Shown here: positions 1 to 4,468 of the stretch, piece by piece
Position numbering within the stretch: position 1 is the stretch's first letter
Layout of the letters: each line of letters starts with the position of its first letter
Source of the DNA: Candidatus Omnitrophota bacterium
Lineage (GTDB): Bacteria; Omnitrophota; Gorgyraeia; Gygaellales; Profunditerraquicolaceae
NCBI GenBank assembly: GCA_028717985.1
Contig: JAQUMS010000099.1
Coordinates: forward strand, 1-5,859
Reading direction: 5' to 3'
DNA length: 5,859 nucleotides
Program-made: the position numbers and the translations under genes
The notes under the pieces: model-generated
The model's database searches: none
Told to the model about the DNA's origin: nothing
What the model saw: the letters and a program-made list of their open reading frames with translations, nothing else

Positions 1-191
1 TCAAACAACGAATGAATAAAAGGAACCTTCCAGGCTGTTTCCGGGTATTTAGTAGAAAACACTTCCAAACAACCTGTATTATTGACAATAATAGTATTTG
101 GGCCGGCGGCATTAAGAACTAACCGGGCCGCTAATGACTGTCCGCACCCTGCGCACGCAGTATGTCCTGAAACAAATAAATCGTTATTCAT
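1..191 (-). CDS. porB: Pyruvate:ferredoxin oxidoreductase beta subunit, 3' end outside window
   Basis: The first 63 residues are visible; the gene continues past the left edge. The product binds thiamine diphosphate (TPP) together with PorA and carries the [4Fe-4S] cluster nearest the active site. The residues seen are diagnostic: GHTACAGCG at 9-17, whose C13 and C16 are the family's CxxC cluster ligands, then a TGCLEV block at 39-44 with a third cysteine (C41), and a following YPETAWKVPFIHS stretch typical of PorB. The ATG at 191 overlaps the last 8 nt of porA. A Shine-Dalgarno AAGGAAG lies inside the porA tail, with about 9 nt before the ATG, so translation is probably coupled. It is the last gene seen of the G-D-A-B operon. 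The TPP-binding motif and the fourth cysteine lie beyond the window and cannot be checked. Confidence 0.95.
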   Translation of the reverse strand, partial: MNNDLFVSGHTACAGCGQSLAARLVLNAAGPNTIIVNNTGCLEVFSTKYPETAWKVPFIHSLF

Positions 192-1371
192 CTTTATATT
201 CTTCCTTTAACAATTCGGGTTTCAAATCAATAAATTCACATGTTCTTTCTTTCGCATTTAACAACCGGACTACTTCCTTGATGGAATCCTTGGTAATATC
301 GCGTCCTCCCAGTCCCAGTATGAAATTGCTGATAATTTTCGGCTGTTTTTTCTTGCCGAAAAACAAAGACCTGACCTCCGCGTATAACGGCGAATAAGAT
401 CCCAGAGATAACGACCTATCCACCACGGCTATCTTAGGAACATTTTTCAGGGCTTCGTATATCTCCTGGGCGGGGAAAGGACGATAACAAACGATTTTCA
501 ACAATCCGATTTTTTTCCCTTTTTTCCGCAGTTCATCGATAACTTCTTTAATCGTCCCGCATACCGATCCCATTGCTATAATGATCTTTTCCGCGTCTTT
601 CGTTTTGTATTCTTCGATAAGACCGTTATAATGCCTGCCGGAAACCTTACCGAATTCACCGACAACCTGAGGAATAAACTTTAAAAGTTCTTTTTGGGTT
701 TCATGAATAGCGTAACGGGCTTCGGTATATGAATCCGGATCAACCAAAGGGCCCATTGTTATCGGTTTTTGCGGATCAAGCTTATATAAAGGCTTATAGG
801 AAGGCAAAAATTTATCTATCTGCTCCTGGGACGGAATATCAACAACTTCCATTCCGTGAGTAAGGATAAATCCGTCCATACACACCATAACCGGAAGCAT
901 AACCGCTTTGTCTTCTGCAATCCGATACGCTATAGGATGAAAATCAACCGCTTCCTGATTATTTTCGACATAAAACTGGACCCAACCGGCGTCACGAACT
1001 GAAATTGAATCCTGCTGATCGTTCCAGATATTGATCGGAGCTGAAATCGCGCGATTAGCACACGTCAACACAACAGGAAGCCTCATACCCGCGATATTAT
1101 AGAGGACTTCGGTCATATACAAAAGCCCCTGAGAACTTGTTGATGTATACACACGAACGCCGCCGGCAGAACCGCCAAGAACAACCGATGCCGCTGAATG
1201 TTCGGATTCAACATTCACGAACTCCGCCTTTAAATGGCCGTCAACAACCATCTGAGCGAGCTCCTCAACTATATGAGTCTGCGGGGTTATCGGATATGCG
1301 GATACTACACCGGGCTTGCATAAACTCACCGCTTTTGCTATTGCAAGAGAACCTTCAAGTAATTCTTTCAT
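184..1371 (-). CDS. porA: Pyruvate:ferredoxin oxidoreductase alpha subunit
   Basis: A 395-residue protein, the usual length for the alpha chain of four-subunit 2-oxoacid:ferredoxin oxidoreductases. It corresponds to domains I and II of the single-chain enzyme. Residues 1-180 form the pyrimidine-binding domain, with YPITPQT at 26-32. E57 in VESEHSA is in the position of the glutamate that activates TPP. R107 in CANRAIS, followed by NDQQD at 117-121, matches the arginine that contacts the pyruvate carboxylate. These point to pyruvate rather than 2-oxoglutarate or branched 2-oxoacids, although specificity is inferred. The C-terminal half holds the second, transketolase C-like domain (about 260-380), ending in LGLGGRDIT at 352-360. 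The ATG at 1371 sits 1 nt after the porD stop and 5 nt after AAAGGA, which lies within the porD end. No defect is seen. Confidence 0.96.
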   Translation of the reverse strand: MKELLEGSLAIAKAVSLCKPGVVSAYPITPQTHIVEELAQMVVDGHLKAEFVNVESEHSAASVVLGGSAGGVRVYTSTSSQGLLYMTEVLYNIAGMRLPVVLTCANRAISAPINIWNDQQDSISVRDAGWVQFYVENNQEAVDFHPIAYRIAEDKAVMLPVMVCMDGFILTHGMEVVDIPSQEQIDKFLPSYKPLYKLDPQKPITMGPLVDPDSYTEARYAIHETQKELLKFIPQVVGEFGKVSGRHYNGLIEEYKTKDAEKIIIAMGSVCGTIKEVIDELRKKGKKIGLLKIVCYRPFPAQEIYEALKNVPKIAVVDRSLSLGSYSPLYAEVRSLFFGKKKQPKIISNFILGLGGRDITKDSIKEVVRLLNAKERTCEFIDLKPELLKEEYKDE

Positions 1372-1372
1372 A

Positions 1373-1660
1373 TTATTCCTTTGCCTTACCCTGAACGTTG
1401 GTTTGTGAATCTTCTTTTTCCATTACAATATCCTTCTTAGGACAAATCACCGCACACATACCACACCCCTTACAATACGCATACAGGCACGTAAACGTAT
1501 TTTTTTCGTTTCCCTCAATACAACCCTCGGGACAAACGGTAAGGCACATCTTACAGCCGATACAATTCTTTTGAAGGAATTTCGGCTTCAATTCCGTCCT
1601 CCACGAACCTGTTTTATTATTCTTGCTGGTACCCGGCTTTGAAATTAACGGACCAAACAT
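1373..1660 (-). CDS. porD: Pyruvate:ferredoxin oxidoreductase delta subunit, 2x[4Fe-4S] ferredoxin
   Basis: A 95-residue ferredoxin-like subunit that takes electrons from the PorA/PorB catalytic core and passes them to soluble ferredoxin. The N-terminal KTGSWRTELKP (16-26) is the characteristic PorD entry segment. Two CxxCxxCxxxCP motifs follow: C33, C36, C39, C43 and C63, C66, C69, C73, enough for two [4Fe-4S] clusters. Two further cysteines, C47 and C58, lie between the motifs and are not cluster ligands in the standard pattern. The C-terminal 15 or so residues are polar and probably flexible. The ATG at 1660 has GAGG 5 nt upstream. It follows porG by 43 nt and precedes porA by 1 nt. It is too short and too PorD-like to be a stand-alone ferredoxin. 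Confidence 0.96.
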   Translation of the reverse strand: MFGPLISKPGTSKNNKTGSWRTELKPKFLQKNCIGCKMCLTVCPEGCIEGNEKNTFTCLYAYCKGCGMCAVICPKKDIVMEKEDSQTNVQGKAKE

Positions 1661-1703
1661 ACATTCCTCGCTTATGTATTAACGCGTTTTATACTCGTCT
1701 TTG

Positions 1704-2255
1704 TTACGATAAATTTTTTCCTTGTATAAACGCGTACCCCTGTTTGATTGCTTCAATATTCCCTTCCTGAGCTTTACCGGAAAATCTTTTTTTAATGGCT
1801 TCAATAAGCGTCGAGACTTCAAGTTCTCCGGTGGCGGCCGCGTACGCTCCCAACATCGCCGTGTTGCCAAGCGGTCTGCCGATTGTTTTCATCGCAATAT
1901 CATTTGCGGGCACAACAAAAATTTTCTGTTTTGCCTTTATCTTAGGGAGCTCAAAATCCTCTTTCGCATTAATTATCGCGATACCATTATCCTTAAGTCC
2001 GGAGAAACAATTAAACCCCCTCATAAGGGTAGGATCGACAATAATAAGATAATCCGGTTCGTAAATCTGGCTGCGTAATCTCACGGGCTGAACGTCGACA
2101 CGGACAAACGCGTTCATCGGAGCTCCCATACGCGCGGCTCCAAAATTCGGAAACGCATACGGATACATCCCTTTTTCAAAATACGCGAGGCCCAATAATG
2201 CCGCCGTGGTAATAGCTCCCTGTCCCGCACGGGCGTGAATTCTAATTTCTTTCAT
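1704..2255 (-). CDS. porG: Pyruvate:ferredoxin oxidoreductase gamma subunit
   Basis: A 183-residue gamma subunit, normal for the family. It corresponds to the catalytic domain of the gamma chain (domain III of single-chain PFOR) and packs against the alpha/beta core. Visible motifs are HARAGQGAITTA at 7-18, the glycine-rich GQG loop; FGAARMGAP at 38-46; PDYLIIVDPTL at 67-77; and GRPLGNTAMLGA at 126-137. The ATG at 2255 has AAGGAG at 2263-2268, 7 nt away, an almost ideal ribosome binding site that fixes the start. It is the first gene of porGDAB and is preceded by the long structured leader and promoter described separately, so the whole operon may be controlled there. Its order before D, A and B matches operons known from Thermotoga and archaea. 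No truncation is seen. Confidence 0.95.
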   Translation of the reverse strand: MKEIRIHARAGQGAITTAALLGLAYFEKGMYPYAFPNFGAARMGAPMNAFVRVDVQPVRLRSQIYEPDYLIIVDPTLMRGFNCFSGLKDNGIAIINAKEDFELPKIKAKQKIFVVPANDIAMKTIGRPLGNTAMLGAYAAATGELEVSTLIEAIKKRFSGKAQEGNIEAIKQGYAFIQGKNLS

Positions 2256-2262
2256 GTATAAA

Positions 2263-2268
2263 CTCCTT
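2263..2268 (-). promoter_or_regulatory. porG ribosome binding site inside a repeated 13-nt string
   Basis: AAGGAG, 7 nt before the porG ATG. It is part of TGTTCATTAAGGA (2264-2276), which also occurs at 2395-2407. There the next base is A, giving AAGGAA with no start codon placed correctly after it. Both copies sit directly after a Q hairpin. An ACTCC strand in P2 (2383-2387) could pair either with its P2 partner GGAGT or with the GGAGT of this site, so accessibility might be switched; that is inference. Confidence 0.7.
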
Positions 2269-2277
2269 AATGAACAC

Positions 2278-2317
2278 GTGACTTATGGAACGAACAACGT
2301 GAGTGAACATAAGTCAC
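2278..2317 (-). repeat. Hairpin Q2, adjacent to the porG ribosome binding site
   Basis: A perfect 10-bp inverted repeat, GTGACTTATG (2278-2287) and CATAAGTCAC (2308-2317), around a 20-nt loop. It is followed on the minus strand by the second TGTTCATTAAGGA string, which holds the porG Shine-Dalgarno. The stem differs from Q1 at five of ten pairs, each replaced by another Watson-Crick pair. The longer loop carries a GAACGAACAACGTGAGTGAA-type sequence (plus strand) with internal GAAC/GTGAGTGAA repetition. Confidence 0.8.
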
Positions 2318-2328
2318 TGCGTGAATTA

Positions 2329-2387
2329 ACTCCGGTGGTTACAAGTAGATTTCGTAAGAAATCTATGCAGTGCTTAACTGACGGAGT
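2329..2387 (-). repeat. Bipartite stem-loop module P2, diverged copy of P1
   Basis: The outer arms are ACTCCG (2382-2387) with CGGAGT (2329-2334), a perfect 6-bp helix. A short middle helix GTTA/TAAC pairs 2338-2341 with 2375-2378. The inner helix is a perfect 8-bp TAGATTTC/GAAATCTA hairpin (2346-2365) with a 4-nt loop. Strings shared with P1 are CCGT near the outer arm, TTAAGCA before the inner hairpin, TACGA at the loop, and GTTAATTCAC overlapping and following the closing arm. Where the third outer pair is C-G in P1 it is U-A here, a compensatory change. Confidence 0.75.
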
Positions 2388-2408
2388 AGTTTATTCCTTA
2401 ATGAACAG

Positions 2409-2440
2409 ACACTTTATGGAACGTAGAGAACATAAAGTGT
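2409..2440 (-). repeat. Hairpin Q1
   Basis: A perfect 10-bp inverted repeat, ACACTTTATG (2409-2418) and CATAAAGTGT (2431-2440), around a 12-nt loop. It is followed on the minus strand by the TGTTCATTAAGGA string at 2395-2407. It is the counterpart of Q2, with five of ten base pairs changed and all still paired. The loops share the bases next to the stem (GAACG at one end, GAA at the other, as read on the plus strand). Confidence 0.8.
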
Positions 2441-2465
2441 AGCCCGCCATTGTTTCTCTGGCTTG

Positions 2466-2495
2466 CACCCGGCTTTAATTAGTATTAAGCCGGTG
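2466..2495 (-). repeat. Hairpin H2
   Basis: The arms at 2466-2479 and 2484-2495 (CACC-GGCTT-AAT type) form about 12 bp with two single-base bulges and a 4-nt loop. It directly abuts H1. There is no T-tract after it on either strand, so it does not look like an intrinsic terminator. Confidence 0.6.
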
Positions 2496-2512
2496 TCCGC
2501 CTTTTTGGCGGA
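2496..2512 (-). repeat. Hairpin H1
   Basis: A perfect TCCGCC/GGCGGA 6-bp GC-rich stem with a five-base homopolymer loop (T on the plus strand, A in the predicted RNA). It lies between GTTAATTCAC-AGACG and H2. No uridine run follows the stem in either direction, so a terminator role is unlikely. Confidence 0.6.
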
Positions 2513-2526
2513 ACGTCTGTGAATTA

Positions 2527-2584
2527 ACCCTGAAGCTTATTTCGAAAATATCGTAGGGATTTTCGAAATGCTTAAGCACGGGGT
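2527..2584 (-). repeat. Bipartite stem-loop module P1
   Basis: The outer arms are ACCC (2581-2584) with GGGT (2527-2530). A middle helix GCTT/AAGC pairs 2533-2536 with 2570-2573. The inner helix is a perfect 11-bp inverted repeat, ATTTCGAAAAT (2539-2549) with ATTTTCGAAAT (2559-2569), around a 9-nt loop. It is immediately followed on the minus strand by TTAATTCAC. Module P2 has the same plan, nearly the same length and shared single-stranded strings, so the two appear to be copies. Confidence 0.75.
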
Positions 2585-2626
2585 AAAAGAGAAACTTTTA
2601 ATATGCTGAGAAGTAAAACAGAAGGT

Positions 2627-2655
2627 ATCTTATTACTTTTTCTCTGATTTGTCAA
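2627..2655 (-). promoter_or_regulatory. Sigma-70-type promoter for the leader RNA and porGDAB
   Basis: On the minus strand a perfect -35 hexamer TTGACA (2650-2655) is followed by exactly 17 nt and a -10 hexamer TAAGAT (2627-2632, 4 of 6 consensus bases). Transcription should start near 2620. The 23 bases upstream of the -35 (2656-2678) are almost entirely A/T with A- and T-runs, resembling an UP element. The promoter lies only about 35 nt after the stop of the last pilin-cluster gene, so porGDAB can be transcribed independently of that gene run. Confidence 0.75.
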
Positions 2656-2689
2656 ATTATTTTTATAAGTTTTTAAATCCGGGGAGGAC

Positions 2690-3028
2690 TTACTTTTTAG
2701 GTTTTACAGCTTCATAATTAAGATTCAACCGTATGCGGGAATTCGGAGAAAGAATAACCGTACCATTTATCTGATCTAATTCCACATTATTTTTCATTTT
2801 GGTATACCCTATAGGAAGGGGCTTGCTGACATCCTGTTTAGGATTAACCTTAAGAGTACCTGCCCTGAACGCGACCTCTCCATACGTAAGCCCGTACATA
2901 GTATAATTCATCGTAACACGGCGTTTAAAATCCTCTTCTATAAGCCCGTGAAAATTGGGAGAAAACCCAAGAAACGTCGTCACCAAAACGGAAACGGATA
3001 AAAATATAATAGTAATTATAGCTATCAT
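2690..3028 (-). CDS. PilX/GspK-like small membrane-anchored protein, last of the pilin cluster
   Basis: A 112-residue protein with one N-terminal hydrophobic segment (about 1-21) followed by a polar, probably extracytoplasmic region. There is no basic leader or glutamate at position 5, so it is not an ordinary prepilin substrate as annotated. The stretch NYTMYGLTYGEVAFRAG (41-57), just after the membrane segment, resembles the N...A...AE.A.RAG helix of PilX and GspK. Together with its place after PilV- and PilW-like genes, this suggests the third member of a minor-pilin set. The ATG overlaps the preceding stop in ATGA (3025-3028), with a weak GGTGAG upstream, so translational reinitiation is likely. 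The C-terminal part (about 75-108) looks beta-rich. Family assignment is inference; a simple hypothetical membrane protein is the fallback. Confidence 0.7.
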   Translation of the reverse strand: MIAIITIIFLSVSVLVTTFLGFSPNFHGLIEEDFKRRVTMNYTMYGLTYGEVAFRAGTLKVNPKQDVSKPLPIGYTKMKNNVELDQINGTVILSPNSRIRLNLNYEAVKPKK

Positions 3029-3579
3029 TTTCTCACCACATCAACAAACCAGAAACGCACCCCTTCGGTTTTGGATATCTTCGCCGTATCCTTCCCAAAA
3101 TTTTTTGTGCCTGTTGCGGTTATGCTTACAGTCATAAAATTAGGTTCGTCAGAATCACGGTACATGAATTCAATAACCGGCTTATATCTGCCTTCAATTA
3201 AAACTTCCCGGGTTCCGTCACTACTCAACAATACAAGCGCATTATTGTCAATAGTATACGTATACGTAACATCATCACTTAAGTCATCGGGAGTTACTTT
3301 GTATATATCTTTTTCACCGGTAAACTCCATCCTGTTCTTAACTTCACCCGACCCGTAGGTAAACAAAGAGTTATCCCGTATAGAACTGGCACTGAGAGAA
3401 CGAAGTTTAATATCATCAAGCGCGTAGTTGACCTGTGCATAAATGCTGTACCGTTCCATGTCATAATTGATTGACGTTAAAAAAATCAAATAAACGGAAT
3501 ACACAGATAAAAGCAAAATACAGATCAACACCAAGACTACAATGGTTTCCGCCAGCGATAAACCTTTTTTATTCAGCAT
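3025..3579 (-). CDS. Prepilin-like protein, PilW/GspJ-type minor pilin
   Basis: A 184-residue type IV prepilin. I chose the ATG at 3579: it gives a classic six-residue leader MLNKKG, cleavage after glycine, then LSLAETIVVLVLICILLL with the conserved glutamate at +5 and a hydrophobic helix of about 20 residues. A TTG 27 nt upstream would add nine residues inside the previous gene and is less likely. The helix continues through INYDMERYSIYAQVNYALDDIK, and the C-terminal part (about 140-182) has alternating strands ending in KTEGVRFWFVDVV, a GspJ/PilW-like arrangement. Leucine instead of phenylalanine at +1 is tolerated. It starts 4 nt after the stop of the upstream prepilin and overlaps the next gene by 4 nt. 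No good Shine-Dalgarno is visible, so coupling is likely. The exact minor-pilin class is inferred from order and general shape. Confidence 0.85.
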   Translation of the reverse strand: MLNKKGLSLAETIVVLVLICILLLSVYSVYLIFLTSINYDMERYSIYAQVNYALDDIKLRSLSASSIRDNSLFTYGSGEVKNRMEFTGEKDIYKVTPDDLSDDVTYTYTIDNNALVLLSSDGTREVLIEGRYKPVIEFMYRDSDEPNFMTVSITATGTKNFGKDTAKISKTEGVRFWFVDVVRK

Positions 3580-3583
3580 AAAT

Positions 3584-4465
3584 TTAATGACGGTGCTCGG
3601 TAGCAAATACTATCACATTCATTTCTTTGAGAGATATGGTCCCCGACTGCGTATCTTTGAGCCACCGGATATCAATTGTATGGTCACGGTCCCTGGCAAT
3701 ATTCTCCACCCCCAGAACGTTGCTGATCAAAGGCTGTGTCATAATGGGAGTACGCGTAACAATATCAAAAACAGAATTATCAAGCACACAGCCGGTATAA
3801 ATAGTATCAAGTTCCCTGAGGCCGTTGCTATTGGTAACCCTGAAAGAAATATTATAAATAATCATTAAGTCTTTTTCAGTTTCATAATTAAATGTAAGAC
3901 GGGTAATGCTTCTGCCGTTAGCGACGTCCGGAGGATTAACAAAAGGAGCCTGCAGATTGGTATCTTCTCCGATAAACGAAGAAAGAGTATGGATTGCCGG
4001 ATAAGGCACCATGTTGATCATACGGACCTCGTTCGGCTCATCTTTAGCGCTTAAATTTTTTTCATTATACACACATGAGACAGTTAATAGTTTATACGGT
4101 ATCCCTTCATGACCAGTCGTCCCGGGATCATCCCCTTCCCATCTTTTTTCAATTTTAACCGACCAGTTAAAATCTATCGCGTGATACTTCTCCGATCCGG
4201 TAACGGTATTATCGCCGCCTAAAGCATCATACGTTTTCGCCAGATATTCTTCCATTTTTACGGAAACAATACTCATAGCGTACGCCCGGTGCTCAGACTG
4301 CCGCAAAAAAAATCTGCCGGCGCGGTATCCCTGCCCAACGGCAAGGATACCGATACCAAGCAGAACCAAAGCGATGACAACTTCAATAATAGTAAAGGCC
4401 TTACTCCTGCGAGTAAAGGCCTTTACTATTGCTCTATGTGATAAAAAACTGCACATACGAGTCAT
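3584..4465 (-). CDS. Prepilin-like protein, PilV/GspI-type minor pilin with extended C-terminus
   Basis: A 293-residue protein with a type IV prepilin N-terminus. A 23-residue basic leader ends ...RRSKA, followed by FTIIEVVIALVLLGIGILA: F at +1 (residue 24), E at +5 (residue 28) and a hydrophobic helix. The residue before the cut is alanine, not the usual glycine. The following RQSEHRAYAMSIVSVKMEEYLAKTYDAL (55-82) is the A..A..KMEE...Y helix typical of PilV/GspI proteins. The region from about 165 to 293 is an additional beta-rich part of unknown function, roughly doubling the usual length. The ATG at 4465 lies 3 nt after the stop of the upstream gene. An ATG three codons later is possible, and neither has a clear Shine-Dalgarno. 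The leader DNA contains a striking inverted/direct repeat across the cleavage site (4388-4430). Confidence 0.85.
   Translation of the reverse strand: MTRMCSFLSHRAIVKAFTRRSKAFTIIEVVIALVLLGIGILAVGQGYRAGRFFLRQSEHRAYAMSIVSVKMEEYLAKTYDALGGDNTVTGSEKYHAIDFNWSVKIEKRWEGDDPGTTGHEGIPYKLLTVSCVYNEKNLSAKDEPNEVRMINMVPYPAIHTLSSFIGEDTNLQAPFVNPPDVANGRSITRLTFNYETEKDLMIIYNISFRVTNSNGLRELDTIYTGCVLDNSVFDIVTRTPIMTQPLISNVLGVENIARDRDHTIDIRWLKDTQSGTISLKEMNVIVFATEHRH
4388..4430. repeat. Near-perfect inverted repeat made of two palindromic copies at the prepilin cleavage site
   Basis: The palindrome AGTAAAGGCCTTTACT (4412-4427) and a copy lacking one T (4391-4405) lie 6 bp apart. With three flanking bases on each side they form a 19-bp inverted repeat with a single-base indel. 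Because each copy is itself palindromic, the pair is both a direct and an inverted repeat. In the protein it produces VKAFT-RR-SKAFT, duplicating the residues around the prepilin peptidase cut. Confidence 0.85.
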
Positions 4466-4468
4466 TGC

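Larger units (their letters stand above)
2452..2595 (-). other. Long-range closing stem around a multibranch RNA domain
   Basis: GTTTCTCT (minus-strand 2588-2595) is perfectly complementary to AGAGAAAC (minus-strand 2452-2459). It encloses 128 nt that contain P1, H1 and H2, a four-way-junction layout. The 3' strand can alternatively sit in the 11-nt loop of a small GCC/GGC hairpin (2446-2448 with 2460-2462), or pair through AGAGAA with TTCTCT in the Q1 loop. An alternative or pseudoknotted fold is therefore possible. An 8-bp match alone could be chance. Confidence 0.5.
2256..2620 (-). ncRNA. Candidate structured 5' leader RNA of porGDAB
   Basis: This is about 365 nt of predicted untranslated leader between the promoter and the porG start. 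Read along the RNA it contains: a strand at 2588-2595; bipartite stem-loop P1 (2527-2584); GTTAATTCAC; hairpin H1 (2496-2512); hairpin H2 (2466-2495); a strand at 2452-2459 that pairs with 2588-2595; hairpin Q1 (2409-2440); bipartite stem-loop P2 (2329-2387); GTTAATTCAC again; hairpin Q2 (2278-2317); then the porG ribosome binding site. P1/P2 and Q1/Q2 are diverged copies with paired substitutions. There is no persuasive reading frame and no uridine-tailed terminator. I looked for hallmark sequences of the TPP, SAM, FMN, lysine, cobalamin, c-di-GMP, Moco, fluoride and glycine riboswitches and for T-box, 6S, RNase P and SRP RNAs, and recognised none. The alternative is a composite of dispersed palindromic repeats. 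Transcription of this strand is inferred from the promoter and operon. Confidence 0.55.

Noticed and set aside
134..397. Plus-strand 87-codon frame opposite porA and porB
   Set aside because: It is antisense to two clear coding regions, with no ribosome binding site or recognisable motif.
1679..1870. Minus-strand 63-codon frame overlapping porG
   Set aside because: It lies in another frame of a well-supported gene, with an arginine-rich composition typical of a shadow frame.
2254..2442. 62-codon plus-strand open frame across the intergenic repeats
   Set aside because: It consists of the hairpin arms and repeated strings, has no ribosome binding site and encodes no protein-like pattern. The structure repeats explain the bases better.
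2396..2452. Possible 19-codon leader peptide on the minus strand starting at ATGGCGGGC
   Set aside because: There is no convincing Shine-Dalgarno, no run of regulatory codons, and it runs straight through the Q1 hairpin.
2496..2512. TCCGCC/GGCGGA hairpin as an intrinsic terminator
   Set aside because: The T-run is the loop, not a tail after the stem, and no T-tract follows on either strand.
2321..2528. CRISPR-like direct repeats (GTGAATTAAC and TCCTTAATGAACA occur twice each)
   Set aside because: There are only two copies of each, with unequal spacing, and the strings belong to larger palindromic modules.
2256..2620. Known riboswitch or housekeeping RNA
   Set aside because: I looked for the conserved cores of common classes and found none. 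Without a covariance search this remains an absence of recognition rather than proof.
3580..3606. TTG start adding nine residues to the PilW-like prepilin
   Set aside because: The internal ATG gives a textbook short prepilin leader ending KKG, and the longer form lies inside the preceding gene.
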